Source of the DNA: Companilactobacillus paralimentarius DSM 13238 = JCM 10415
GTDB taxonomy: Bacteria; Bacillota; Bacilli; Lactobacillales; Lactobacillaceae
Reading direction: 5' to 3'
Assembly: GCF_001434985.1 (NCBI RefSeq)
Contig: NZ_AZES01000018.1
Span: forward strand, 41,888-105,887
DNA: 64,000 nt
A model generated the notes under the pieces. The model worked only from the letters and a program-made list of their open reading frames with translations, was not told where the DNA came from and ran no database searches. Below, piece after piece: positions 54,186 to 62,796 of this stretch. The stretch's first letter is position 1, and each line of letters starts with the position of its first letter. Made by a program: the position numbers and the translations under genes.

Positions 54186-56003
54186 TTAACCTTTATGGTA
54201 TTTCTTGTGAAAATCCGTACTTGCTAACGTTATTTTAATTGTTTGTGCTGTTGTCTTAGGAATTCCCAAATCAGTTAACTGTTCAACTGAGGCTTCCTTC
54301 ATCTTTTTAACCGACCCAAATTTTTTCAATAGTTTCGTTCTTGTCTTCGGACCCACACCTTGAATATTATCAAGTTGTGATGATAAAGCATTTTTGCTCC
54401 GAGTCTTTCGATGGAAAGTAATCGCAAAACGGTGTACTTCATCTTGAATTCTTTGTAATAAGTAGAAACCTTGACTCTTACGGTCTAATGGTACCTCAAT
54501 TCCTTCTTCACCGACAATTAAATGTGAAGTGTTATGGTGATCATCTTTGACCATTCCTGCTACGGGTATGTTAATTCCTAATTCATTAGTAAGAACATCC
54601 ATTACAGCACGCAATTCAATGATACCACCATCCATCAAAATCAAATCAGGTAACGGATCATCTTCTTTAATCAATCTTGAATAACGACGATAAATGACCT
54701 CACGGGTATTAGCCGCCTCGTCGGCACCTGACTGATGTTCAACCTCACCTTTAATTTTATATTTACGATAACCACTTTTTTCAGGGCGACCATCTTTAAA
54801 CATGACCATTGCTGACACTGGATTAGTTCCTTGGATATGTGAGTGGTCAAATGATTCAATAATATGACCATATGGCAAATCAAGTGCTTCAAAAATTTGT
54901 TTCTGGGCGCCGTAAGTTTGACGATTGTCTAATTCCATTAACCGGAATTTCTCTTGAAGAACTAATTTAGAATTTTCAGCTGCCATATCCATCAGATCAC
55001 GTTTTTGACCACGCTGCGGTGTCCTAAATGGGATATTTAAGACTTGAGACAAAGTATCTTTATCTAAATTATCAGGCACCAAAATTTCTTTAGGTAAAAC
55101 TTGGTTTCGACGATTATAAAATTGCAGGATAAATGTCGACAGCTCTTCCTCTGGAGTATTGATGCAAGCAAAAACTTTTTTCTCACGCTTCATTAAACGA
55201 GCCTGACGAATAAAGAATATTTGAATTGAGATCCAACCTTTTTCAACGTAGTAGTTAAAGATATCTCTAGGTGTACTATCATTGGATATAATTTTTTGTT
55301 TCTCAACTGTAGTTTCAATATACTTAATTTGATCTCTTAATTCAGCAGCTCTTTCAAATTCCAGTTTTTCTGAAGCTGTTTCCATACAATCTTCTAATTG
55401 ATGCTTGATTTCACCAACATTACCGCCTAGAAACTTTTTGATTTTTTCAATTTGTTGATCATATTTTTCTTTAGGAACTGTTTGAAAACAGGCCCCTAAA
55501 CACTGACCCATATGATAGTACAAACAAGGTCGTCCTAAATTTCCTTGACATCTACGTAATGGATAAACCTTTTGTAAAAAATTTAGAGTATTAGAGGCAG
55601 CCCAAACATTTGGATAAGGGCCAAAATAGTAGGCACCATCTTTTTTAACTAAACCTGTAATCTCCATCTTAGGATCACGTTCATTAGTAATTTTAATGTA
55701 CGGATAGCCTGTACCACGCTTCAATTTAATATTGTAATATGGTTGATGCTTTTGAATTAAAGTAATCTCTAACAAAAAAGCTTCCTTATCATTGGAAGTA
55801 ATAATTGTTTCAAAATCACGAATCTCTGATACTAGACGAGCGGTCTTACCTTCATGTGAACTCTTAAAGTAAGAACGTACTCGATTACGTAAATTTTTAG
55901 CCTTACCCACATAAATAATTTTAGAATTAATGTCCTTCATTAAATAGCATCCAGGACGTGGTGGTAAAAGGCTTAATTTATGTTCAAGATATTCAGTTGC
56001 CAA
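54186..56003 (-). CDS. uvrC: Excinuclease ABC subunit C
   Basis: UvrC makes both cuts in nucleotide excision repair. The 605-residue product has the GIY-YIG domain (PGCYLMKDINSKIIYVGKAKNLRNR), the Cys cluster with CQGNLGRPCLYYHMGQC, the UvrB-binding UVR motif (LEFERAAELRDQI, about residue 205), the RNase-H-like nuclease half (SFDHSHIQGT) and the C-terminal helix-hairpin-helix pair (IQGVGPKTRTKLLKKFG). It precedes map by 14 bases. Confidence 0.98.
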   Translation of the reverse strand: MATEYLEHKLSLLPPRPGCYLMKDINSKIIYVGKAKNLRNRVRSYFKSSHEGKTARLVSEIRDFETIITSNDKEAFLLEITLIQKHQPYYNIKLKRGTGYPYIKITNERDPKMEITGLVKKDGAYYFGPYPNVWAASNTLNFLQKVYPLRRCQGNLGRPCLYYHMGQCLGACFQTVPKEKYDQQIEKIKKFLGGNVGEIKHQLEDCMETASEKLEFERAAELRDQIKYIETTVEKQKIISNDSTPRDIFNYYVEKGWISIQIFFIRQARLMKREKKVFACINTPEEELSTFILQFYNRRNQVLPKEILVPDNLDKDTLSQVLNIPFRTPQRGQKRDLMDMAAENSKLVLQEKFRLMELDNRQTYGAQKQIFEALDLPYGHIIESFDHSHIQGTNPVSAMVMFKDGRPEKSGYRKYKIKGEVEHQSGADEAANTREVIYRRYSRLIKEDDPLPDLILMDGGIIELRAVMDVLTNELGINIPVAGMVKDDHHNTSHLIVGEEGIEVPLDRKSQGFYLLQRIQDEVHRFAITFHRKTRSKNALSSQLDNIQGVGPKTRTKLLKKFGSVKKMKEASVEQLTDLGIPKTTAQTIKITLASTDFHKKYHKG

Positions 56004-56039
56004 TAAATATCCCTCCCTCTTATAGTCCGAACTTATTTA

Positions 56040-56067
56040 ATCTTAAGTTAATCTGAATAATTGTCAA
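56040..56067 (-). promoter_or_regulatory. Promoter of uvrC-map
   Basis: On the minus strand a perfect TTGACA (56062-56067) and TAAGAT (56040-56045) are 16 bases apart. Confidence 0.6.
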
Positions 56068-56137
56068 ATGAAGTGACATATTCGACCAAAGATACCAATC
56101 AACTCAAAAAATTAACTAATTTAATTTACCTAAATAA

Positions 56138-56166
56138 TTGTTATTCTTTTTGAAAGGCTATATAAT
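56138..56166 (+). promoter_or_regulatory. Promoter of the small gene at 56206
   Basis: TTGTTA (56138-56143) and a perfect TATAAT (56161-56166) are 17 bases apart. Confidence 0.8.
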
Positions 56167-56205
56167 AATGGTAGATATAAAGAAACTTGAAAGGGGCTGA
56201 TACCG

Positions 56206-56352
56206 ATGGGCTTAACAGTGAAACGCGAAAGTGATTTTGGCAGTTTGTTTGATAAGTTTGCCTCTCTTCCCGATGATGTAAAAGAAAACGAAAAACGCGT
56301 AGATTCCGCAGATAAAAAATCTGCTAAGAATAAAAAGGAATCTAAAAAGTAG
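56206..56352 (+). CDS. Small basic/acidic protein, 48 residues
   Basis: The ATG at 56206 has GGGG eight bases ahead and a strong promoter 40 bases upstream. The protein starts MGLTVKRESDFGSLFDKFAS, then an LPDDV turn, and ends in a lysine-rich tail without hydrophobic stretch. It resembles, from memory, the small SPJ_0845-type proteins annotated in lactic acid bacteria; their role is unknown. It is divergent from uvrC. The good promoter, site and terminator at 56451 make it a real gene despite its size. Confidence 0.7.
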   Translation: MGLTVKRESDFGSLFDKFASLPDDVKENEKRVDSADKKSAKNKKESKK

Positions 56353-56450
56353 TAATTAAAACTTCTCTTGTTTGATGTCACTTCTCATAAGTAAAATGCC
56401 ATTTAATTTTTTACTATTTCTTTAAGAACCCTTTTGATATAAAATGTGTG

Positions 56451-56495
56451 CCCTCCATTTTGGATATTTGCCATCCAAATCTTGGAGGGTTTTTT
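56451..56495 (+). terminator. Strong terminator after the small gene
   Basis: CCCTCCA (56451-56457) pairs with TGGAGGG (56483-56489), with an inner TTTGGAT/ATCCAAA helix, followed by six T. It is about 100 bases after the coding stop. Confidence 0.9.
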
Positions 56496-56503
56496 GTATC
56501 TTA

Positions 56504-56555
56504 AAAATAATAGCCTCAACAAACTCAGCTTTGAGTTTATTGAGGCTATTATTTT
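56504..56555 (-). terminator. Large terminator-like hairpin of the microprotein gene
   Basis: A perfect 16-bp stem (56504-56519 with 56540-56555) holds a further 7-bp inner helix (AAACTCA/TGAGTTT). On the minus strand it ends in TTTTTAAG. It lies 45 bases after the 33-residue gene. Confidence 0.8.
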
Positions 56556-56599
56556 CTATTTCGGCTTGCATAAATGTTTCCTGACAATTGAATTTTTAA

Positions 56600-56701
56600 C
56601 TAGTCTGGAAGGACTTCTGATTCCATTTTTCTTAAATCGATTAATTCTTGAAACATTAAATATTCAAAATTATCATCTAAGATACTACTGTATAATTTCA
56701 T
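56600..56701 (-). CDS. Microprotein of 33 residues
   Basis: The frame MKLYSSILDDNFEYLMFQEL... ends at TAG 56600. A GGGG ribosome site lies five bases before the ATG at 56701, which itself is nine bases after the stop of the membrane-anchored gene. The sequence is acidic and amphipathic, with no membrane helix, and is predicted to be mostly helical. I know no family. The site, the tight spacing and the terminator after it argue that it is translated. Confidence 0.55.
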   Translation of the reverse strand: MKLYSSILDDNFEYLMFQELIDLRKMESEVLPD

Positions 56702-56710
56702 AATTTCCCC

Positions 56711-57220
56711 TTATTCATTTATTTTTAATTGTATGAAATTAGCACCTATCACAGGACGTCTAATTTGACGACCTTTCTCATTGATATAATTGTCAACCGA
56801 AAGAACTTCACCATAAAACTTCACAGCATCATCTTCCTGTAAACTGCTAATATTTCTAGCAAAATTTGAATCAGTATATCTCACTTTGCAAACTCTTGAA
56901 GCATCGTTACCATCTAATGCCACTAACATATACTTATCTTCTGGATCCAATTTTTTAATATGTCCAAATTGAAAAATTTTCGATCCAAAATATAAAGTTG
57001 TATTCTCATATAAATTGTCAAAAGAAACATAAGAGTATTTTTTACTCTCATTACTAAATTCCGAAATACTCTGCTGCTTTTGTTTTGATTCACCTACTAA
57101 AATAATATTTTCACGGTTACTGCCAATCACTTTATTCTTTGATAGAAATAAATAACCTATCAGTATCAACAGTGTACATAAAAAAGCAATTAACAATTTG
57201 GATCGTAAAATTCTTATCAT
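56711..57220 (-). CDS. Membrane-anchored protein with a predicted OB-like outside domain
   Basis: The 169-residue product has a short basic start (MIRILRSK), one membrane helix (about 9-27), and an outside domain of about 140 residues rich in beta strands. TLYFGSKIFQFGHIKKL and VKFYGEVLSVDNY in particular look like strands of an OB fold of the tRNA_anti-like type. It is a guess from pattern, and no name is known to me. It is followed by the 33-residue gene and preceded by the MgtC terminator. Confidence 0.7.
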   Translation of the reverse strand: MIRILRSKLLIAFLCTLLILIGYLFLSKNKVIGSNRENIILVGESKQKQQSISEFSNESKKYSYVSFDNLYENTTLYFGSKIFQFGHIKKLDPEDKYMLVALDGNDASRVCKVRYTDSNFARNISSLQEDDAVKFYGEVLSVDNYINEKGRQIRRPVIGANFIQLKINE

Positions 57221-57320
57221 TTAATTCCCCCAACTACAAAAGATAGCAAAGGTCTAGACTAATTACAATGAATTATCCAGACTAAAATATTTAAATAAGT
57301 TCTCATTAAAAATGAGCATA

Positions 57321-57352
57321 AAAAAATATCTCTAAGTTAATTTAGAGATATT
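57321..57352 (-). terminator. Terminator of the mgtC-like gene
   Basis: A perfect 11-bp stem (57325-57335 with 57342-57352, 6-base loop) is followed by TTTTTTTATG on the minus strand. Confidence 0.9.
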
Positions 57353-57358
57353 CTTACT

Positions 57359-58060
57359 TTAAACATTAATCGTTTCTACCTTAATAACATTTTCATTCAT
57401 TGACAGTCCTTCAACAATATCAACATAATCAATATTTTTTCCAAAATCAATTGAATAAACATTAGTGTAGATCTTTGTATCATTAAAATTGGATACGCTG
57501 AATCTTACACCTTCAACTGTAATATCATGTCTTTGAAAATACTCATCAATAAACTTCTTAGTATCTAATTTGTGTTTATACTCAATTTTTAATTTTCGCA
57601 CTGGGCTGATCTTGATAATCTTCTTCAAGAAACCTAATACTGCATAAACAACTAAGAAACCAACTATAGCAATAATATAATCACCCATACCAATGGCAAT
57701 TCCTAAACAGGCAACTACCCAAAGACTAGCCGCAGTTGTTAATCCACGGATCGAATGATGTTCTACAATAATTGTTCCAGCACCTAAAAATCCAATACCA
57801 CTAACCACTTGAGCTATCAGTCGAGCATCGTCAGCTCGCAAAACGCCCTTATATTGGGGATACTGGCGTGCCATTTCCAAAGCATCAAATCCAATATTCT
57901 TTTGAATCATCGCAATAATACAAGCACCCAAGCAAACCAAGATATGAGTCCGTAAACCCGCAGGACGATGTTTGTATGCTCGATCCAATCCAATGATTCC
58001 TGAAAATATCACAGCCAATAGGAGTCGAATTACAACATTTAGCACACTTAACTGGCTCAA
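57359..58060 (-). CDS. MgtC/SapB family membrane protein
   Basis: The protein has four or five helices in its first 145 residues with the MgtC signatures GIIGLDRAYKHRPAGLRTHILVCLGA (read as GIIGLDRAYKHRPAG), GIGFLGAGTII and GLTTAASLW, then a cytoplasmic ACT-like domain of 80 residues. MgtC proteins help bacteria in low Mg2+ and inhibit or tune ATP synthase or K+ transport in the best-known cases. I start it at the TTG 58060 (233 residues), because GGAGGG lies seven bases ahead and a -10 (58099-58104) just upstream; longer frames overlap these. It follows the orphan EIIA gene. Confidence 0.9.
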   Translation of the reverse strand: MSQLSVLNVVIRLLLAVIFSGIIGLDRAYKHRPAGLRTHILVCLGACIIAMIQKNIGFDALEMARQYPQYKGVLRADDARLIAQVVSGIGFLGAGTIIVEHHSIRGLTTAASLWVVACLGIAIGMGDYIIAIVGFLVVYAVLGFLKKIIKISPVRKLKIEYKHKLDTKKFIDEYFQRHDITVEGVRFSVSNFNDTKIYTNVYSIDFGKNIDYVDIVEGLSMNENVIKVETINV

Positions 58061-58122
58061 AAATAATCCCTCCAATATTCTCATTAAATAACTCAATTAT
58101 TATAACATTATTATCTGTTTTT

Positions 58123-58698
58123 TTAATTAGTACCATTAATAAACATATCCGCTATTTGTTCAGGACTAGCGGCCTCACTTAATGCATAACGAAAATTAGG
58201 TTTTAATAGTAAAAGTGAAATACTGGCTAAATACTTTACATGCAAAAAATCTGGCTCAACTTTAGGAATTAATAAACTAATGGCCATATCAATTTTTTCA
58301 TCATTCCACATAATTGGATTACTAAGTTTTATGACTAACATAGTCAATTCTTTTACTGAATCATCAATAACATGAGGTAAAACAATGCCATCACCTAAAT
58401 TGGTAGATGCCTGTTGTTCACGTAATAAAAGTTGACCATATAGCTCTTCTTCATCCATACCTGCTTGTTGCTCACAAGCAAACCTGGCCAAATAATGTAA
58501 TAATTCATTCTCAGAAGAAACAGAAACATCCACCTTGATATTCTTTAACTTCAAAATTTGTGAAAAATCACTAGTTTCTTCTTCCTTGCTTCGAGCTTTA
58601 TTCTGAGGATCATTAATATCATTAGTTAAAATGGTATTACTATCCTTTTCCTTCTTGGTAAAAGCGTTTTTTAACTGGCTCCATAATGATTGATGCAT
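58123..58698 (-). CDS. Orphan PTS EIIA (fructose/nitrogen type)
   Basis: The protein (191 residues from the ATG at 58698, GGAGG seven bases ahead) has about 45 charged, disordered residues and then one EIIA-2 domain. The phospho-His lies in GIVLPHVIDD, as in FruA (GIAMPHARD), but the Arg after it is changed. No EIIB or EIIC is near, so this is not a sugar transporter subunit in itself. A regulatory role like EIIA-Ntr is likely, and the mgtC-like gene downstream is the obvious candidate partner (inference). Confidence 0.85.
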   Translation of the reverse strand: MHQSLWSQLKNAFTKKEKDSNTILTNDINDPQNKARSKEEETSDFSQILKLKNIKVDVSVSSENELLHYLARFACEQQAGMDEEELYGQLLLREQQASTNLGDGIVLPHVIDDSVKELTMLVIKLSNPIMWNDEKIDMAISLLIPKVEPDFLHVKYLASISLLLLKPNFRYALSEAASPEQIADMFINGTN

Positions 58699-58717
58699 CA
58701 TACAACCTCCATTAACC

Positions 58718-58750
58718 AAAAAAAGTCAAAATCTCGAATGGAGTTTGACT
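58718..58750 (-). terminator. Terminator of the HTH-phosphatase pair
   Basis: AGTCAAA (58724-58730) pairs with TTTGACT (58744-58750), with an inner CTC/GAG, followed by seven T on the minus strand. Confidence 0.85.
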
Positions 58751-58751
58751 C

Positions 58752-59204
58752 TTAGGATCTCAATTTTTCTAGCCAAATAGGTAGAACCTCAGCTAACTGA
58801 CGATATGTTCGATCAAACTTATGATCATACCAAGGATCTTCAATTACAGCATCACTATCCAAGGCCTCATAAGCCATGTGGATCTTATTCCTATCAGAAA
58901 AAGGCGCCATTTCTTTCAAATCAATGATATTCTGTTTATCCATACCAATAATTAAATCAGCCTCTTCAAAATCACGAAGAGTTATTTGCTTAGCAACATG
59001 TTCGACAATAGGAACATTTCTTTTCTTGAGTTCAGTAATAGCCCCAAGATGAGGTGCATTCCCAATTTCATAAGTTGAGGTAGCTCTTGATTCGACCTTG
59101 ATTACTGAATTCAAGCCTTGTTCATCAACCAACTGTTTCATCATCATTTCTGCCATTGGTGAACGACAAATATTACCTAAACAAACGAAAATGACTTTTC
59201 TCAT
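58752..59204 (-). CDS. Low-molecular-weight protein-tyrosine phosphatase
   Basis: The 150-residue product has the phosphatase loop CLGNICRS with Cys8 and Arg14, and a late DPWYD with the general-acid Asp. Such enzymes remove phosphate from tyrosine (or arginine) in proteins, in part those of polysaccharide synthesis. Only two bases lie between its ATG and the stop of the HTH gene, so the two are coupled. Confidence 0.94.
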   Translation of the reverse strand: MRKVIFVCLGNICRSPMAEMMMKQLVDEQGLNSVIKVESRATSTYEIGNAPHLGAITELKKRNVPIVEHVAKQITLRDFEEADLIIGMDKQNIIDLKEMAPFSDRNKIHMAYEALDSDAVIEDPWYDHKFDRTYRQLAEVLPIWLEKLRS

Positions 59205-59206
59205 AA

Positions 59207-59488
59207 CTATAACAGTCCTAGTCGTTTCTTAACTTCACGTAGCTGGGCTTCTAAAACAGGATCTTTACGGTTCAAAACGTCCAACATACTTGGTTGTGAC
59301 TCTTTTTGAACTTCAGAAGCCATTTCAGTACTTTTTTCTGGCTTTGTCTGCGATTTTTTATACTTTCTTACCCATGCAGCTACTTGTTGATATGAAATTC
59401 CGTACTTCTCACCAGTAGCCTTGTAGTTGTTATCATGCTCTACCGCATATTGGGCAATTTCTTTTTGTTGACTAACATTGTAATTCAT
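59207..59488 (-). CDS. Small helix-turn-helix protein
   Basis: The 93-residue product has an N-terminal helix-turn-helix of the transposase/psq type (EIAQYAVEHDNNYKATGEKYG then ISYQQVAAWVRKYKK) and a charged, coiled tail. It looks like the OrfA part of a transposase used alone, but there is no OrfB or element end nearby. Its tight link to the phosphatase suggests a regulator of that pair; unproven. Confidence 0.8.
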   Translation of the reverse strand: MNYNVSQQKEIAQYAVEHDNNYKATGEKYGISYQQVAAWVRKYKKSQTKPEKSTEMASEVQKESQPSMLDVLNRKDPVLEAQLREVKKRLGLL

Positions 59489-59579
59489 ACTAAAAACTCC
59501 TAAATAGCTTATTACAAAAAATTATACCATAGAACGCAATACCATTATTGATATAACAAAGTTTAACAAATTGAAACCA

Positions 59580-59612
59580 CAAAAAAATGGTAGCTCAGGG
59601 AGGAACCACCAT
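59580..59612 (-). terminator. Terminator-like hairpin in the gap
   Basis: ATGGT at 59608-59612 (minus strand) pairs with ACCAT at 59587-59591, with an inner three-base helix, followed by seven T. It is 425 bases after the mleR stop, so it may end a separate small RNA. Confidence 0.6.
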
Positions 59613-59754
59613 TAATCTTATATTCTAATTATATAATCATAAAATCATCTAACAAAGATTTAGCACAAACCTTTGCTCACATTTAATATTACCATAGTTG
59701 TACGTTATAGCTAAGTAAGTTTACAAAAGTCGACAACTTTTTATAAATCAATTT

Positions 59755-59800
59755 TCCACTAAAAAAAGACCTCTTTGTATGGCCTTTTCTCAGTAAGTGG
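59755..59800 (-). terminator. Terminator-like hairpin, probably of mleR
   Basis: AAAGGCC and GGTCTTT (one G-U) pair on the minus strand, followed by seven T. An outer CCACT/AGTGG closes the stem. Confidence 0.6.
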
Positions 59801-60037
59801 ATTGTTTAGACATGACTATCCCATAATAATTTAATTCATTTTAATTATAAAAAGTGATAATTACACAATATATTCACAAAACCAAACGCTATGTTGATGA
59901 AGTATAGCATCCTCATTCTTAATATAATTAATCCACTTCTCTCAATAACCAATTCATTAATATCAATTGACTATTATATTTTACTAAAGTGGGCTAGACC
60001 TGTATACCACGTTTTATTTATAAGTAAAAATTACTAT

Positions 60038-60907
60038 CTAAGTATTTTTAAAAATTTCCATTAATCGCTTTAAAACTGGACTGCTGGTCATATTGTGACG
60101 ATAAACAAACAGAATATAAAATGATGGCAAATCTAAATCATTAACATGAACTTCTTGAATTCCCGGAACATCCTGAATTGCTGTTTCAGTCACGAAACTA
60201 AATCCCTTATCCTGTTTAACCAGGCTCAACATCAAACGATAATCATTTGTTTTGAACATTGTATGAGGCTTGACATTGTAACGTTCAATAATTCTTTTTA
60301 ATACTTGACTATGAACAGATTTTTCATCCAATGAAATAAAATCTTCATCAAATATTTTCTCAACCGACGTAATATCGGAAACGTCTCGATCAGCTGAGGC
60401 AATAAATTTAAAGTGATGTTCTTTAATTAACTGATAATCCAGTTGATTTTCTTGTGGCAAAATAGTCGACCCTAACAAGGATAAATCAATTTTGCCATTT
60501 TTTAATTCCGATAATAACTGACGAGAACTAGCTCCTTCAGGCACAATGGTATTAAATAAATTGTCATCACGTAACTGATCGAATACTTTTGGAATAACAT
60601 AATTGCTGATAATCGGTGGCCATCCCATAACAATCTTTTTTCTTTTAATTCTATTCATATCATCACTAATTAAATCATTTTCCAACAAAATTCTATTTAT
60701 ATGAGATAACAACTGTTCTCCAGCATAAGTTAATGACAATGAATTAGCATAACTTTTTCGCTTAACTAAAGAAATCCCATAAGTATCTTCTAATCTTTTT
60801 AAAGAATAGGTAATAGTTGGTTGACTAACGCCAAAAAAATTGGCTGTATCTGAAAAGCTCTTCAATTCTGATAATTTTTTAAAATATTGATAATCCTTTA
60901 TATTCAT
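60038..60907 (-). CDS. mleR: LysR-family malolactic regulator
   Basis: The 289-residue protein has the LysR helix-turn-helix in its first 60 residues (FSDTANFFGVSQPTITYSLKRLE) and a two-lobed effector domain. It is divergent from the malolactic enzyme gene across 232 bases, which is how MleR sits in Lactococcus and Oenococcus. L-malate is the expected co-inducer. No other target is near. Confidence 0.9.
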   Translation of the reverse strand: MNIKDYQYFKKLSELKSFSDTANFFGVSQPTITYSLKRLEDTYGISLVKRKSYANSLSLTYAGEQLLSHINRILLENDLISDDMNRIKRKKIVMGWPPIISNYVIPKVFDQLRDDNLFNTIVPEGASSRQLLSELKNGKIDLSLLGSTILPQENQLDYQLIKEHHFKFIASADRDVSDITSVEKIFDEDFISLDEKSVHSQVLKRIIERYNVKPHTMFKTNDYRLMLSLVKQDKGFSFVTETAIQDVPGIQEVHVNDLDLPSFYILFVYRHNMTSSPVLKRLMEIFKNT

Positions 60908-61139
60908 ATCTACACCTATAAATTTTATTTATCGAAGATAACATATTTGACTATATTTTTTATTATGTTTTATAGTACCATACGAAAGTTATTTACAAAC
61001 ACCAATAATAAATATGCCATGTGGACTATATATAAAATTCATTATTTGTAAATTTATTTTATATAATCCGATATATAAATGTATACCAATTATTATAGTG
61101 TTTACTTGTATAAAAAAATAATTAGGAGGAATTAATTCT
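60908..61139. promoter_or_regulatory. Divergent mleR/mleS control region
   Basis: This very AT-rich gap has TATAGT (61094-61099) as a likely -10 for mleS with no proper -35, as expected for an activator-dependent promoter, and several T-N11-A type dyads (for example around 61036-61062). A strong AGGAGG (61124-61129) precedes the mleS ATG. I cannot say which dyad is the MleR box. Confidence 0.45.
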
Positions 61140-62762
61140 ATGAAATATGAGGGTTTAGATTTATTAAATAATCACTTCTTAAATAAAGGTACTGCTTTTA
61201 CTAAAGAAGAAAGAAAAGAAAATCATCTTGAAGGTTTACTTCCACCATTCGTTCAAACTTTGGACCAACAAGTTGAACAAGCTTACGAAAATTATTCAAA
61301 TAAGAGTACATTTCTTGATAAAAGAATGTATTTGATGGATTTATTCAACGAAAATATTACTTTGTTCTATAAACTATTTAGCAAACACGTTTATGAATTC
61401 ATGCCCGTTGTTTATGATCCAACAATCGCTGACACAATTGAAAACTACAGTCACTTCTTCTTAGATCCACAAAATGCTGCTTTCCTATCAATTGATGATC
61501 CTGATGATATTGAAGCATCATTAAAGAATGCTGCTAAGGGCCGTGACATCAAACTTATCGTTGTTACTGATGGTGAGGGTATTCTTGGTATTGGTGACTG
61601 GGGTGTTCAAGGTGTTGACATCTCTGTTGGTAAATTGATGGTTTATACAGCTGCTGCTGGTGTTGATCCTGAATCAGTTCTTCCTGTTGTTCTTGATGTA
61701 GGTACAAACAGAAAAGAATTACTTGACGACGATCTATACATGGGTAACCATCACGAACGTGTTACTGGTGACAAGTACTACAACTTTGTTGATCAATTTG
61801 TTGAAACTGCTGAGAACTTGTTCCCTAATATGTATCTTCACTTTGAAGACTTTGGTCGTAGCAATGCTGCCAACATCTTGAATAAGTACAAAGATCAAAT
61901 TCTTACATTTAACGATGATATTCAAGGTACAGGTATTATTACACTTGCTGGTATCCTCGGTGCTTTGAACATTTCTAAACAAAAACTTACTGATCAAGTT
62001 TATCTATCATTTGGTGCTGGTACTGCTGGTGCTGGTATCACAAAGAGAATCTTTGACTCAATGGTTGAAGAAGGCCTATCTGAAGAAGAGGCTAAGAAAC
62101 ACTTCTACTTAGTTGATAAGCAAGGTCTATTGTTTGACGATACTGAAGGTTTAACACCAGAACAAAAACCATTTACTAGAAAACGTAGTGAATTTGCTAA
62201 TGCTGACGAATTAACAAACTTGGAAGCAGTTGTTAAAGCTGTTCATCCTACAATTCTTGTTGGTACATCAACACAACCTGGTACTTTCACTGAATCAGTT
62301 ATTAAAGAAATGGCTGCTCATACTGAACGTCCAATTATCTTCCCACTATCAAATCCTACAAAACTTGCTGAAGCCAAGGCTGAAGATCTTTTGAAATGGA
62401 CTGATGGTAAAGCTCTTATTGCTACTGGTATTCCTGTTGATCCAATCGAATACAATGGCGTAACTTACAACATTGGACAAGCTAACAATGCCTTGGTATA
62501 CCCTGGTCTTGGCCTTGGTTCAATGGCTGTTAACGCTAAATTGCTTAGTGATGGTATGATCAATAAAGCTGCTCACTCATTAGGTGGTATTGTTGATCTT
62601 ACAGAACCAGGTGCTGCAGTATTGCCTCCTGTTTCAAAATTAGATAAGTTCAGTATTACTGTTGCTGAAGGTGTCGCACAAGAAGCTATTGATGAAAAAT
62701 TATCATCTGCTACTGATGCCAAAAAGGCTGTTGCTGACCTTAAGTGGGAACCTAAATATTAA
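61140..62762 (+). CDS. mleS: Malolactic enzyme
   Basis: The enzyme converts L-malate to L-lactate and CO2 with NAD and Mn2+. The 540-residue product is of the malic-enzyme family: [31 protein letters not shown], the ligand region [13 protein letters not shown] and FNDDIQGTG, the nucleotide fold [11 protein letters not shown], and [13 protein letters not shown]. Length and the link to an MleR-type regulator and AEC transporter favour malolactic over plain malic enzyme, although the families are close. The permease follows by 34 bases. Confidence 0.94.
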   Translation: MKYEGLDLLNNHFLNKGTAFTKEERKENHLEGLLPPFVQTLDQQVEQAYENYSNKSTFLDKRMYLMDLFNENITLFYKLFSKHVYEFMPVVYDPTIADTIENYSHFFLDPQNAAFLSIDDPDDIEASLKNAAKGRDIKLIVVTDGEGILGIGDWGVQGVDISVGKLMVYTAAAGVDPESVLPVVLDVGTNRKELLDDDLYMGNHHERVTGDKYYNFVDQFVETAENLFPNMYLHFEDFGRSNAANILNKYKDQILTFNDDIQGTGIITLAGILGALNISKQKLTDQVYLSFGAGTAGAGITKRIFDSMVEEGLSEEEAKKHFYLVDKQGLLFDDTEGLTPEQKPFTRKRSEFANADELTNLEAVVKAVHPTILVGTSTQPGTFTESVIKEMAAHTERPIIFPLSNPTKLAEAKAEDLLKWTDGKALIATGIPVDPIEYNGVTYNIGQANNALVYPGLGLGSMAVNAKLLSDGMINKAAHSLGGIVDLTEPGAAVLPPVSKLDKFSITVAEGVAQEAIDEKLSSATDAKKAVADLKWEPKY

Positions 62763-62796
62763 TATATAAATTTGTCAAATAAAGGGGAATTATTTT

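Larger units (their letters stand above)
59489..60037. other. Structured gene-free gap of 549 bases
   Basis: No frame with a start and binding site is seen. It has a minus-strand terminator-like hairpin at 59580-59612 (ATGGT/ACCAT with inner CTC/GAG and seven T), another at 59755-59800 (AAAGGCC/GGTCTTT with T run, closed by an outer CCACT/AGTGG), a 9-bp inverted repeat AAGTGGATT (59795-59803) with AATCCACTT (59930-59938), and a GCTAT/ATAGC hairpin near 59888-59908. It may hold one or two small RNAs read leftward after mleR. Confidence 0.5.

Noticed and set aside
59207..59488. HTH protein as part of an insertion sequence
   Set aside because: No OrfB, no terminal inverted repeats and no target duplication are seen; it is coupled to the phosphatase gene instead.
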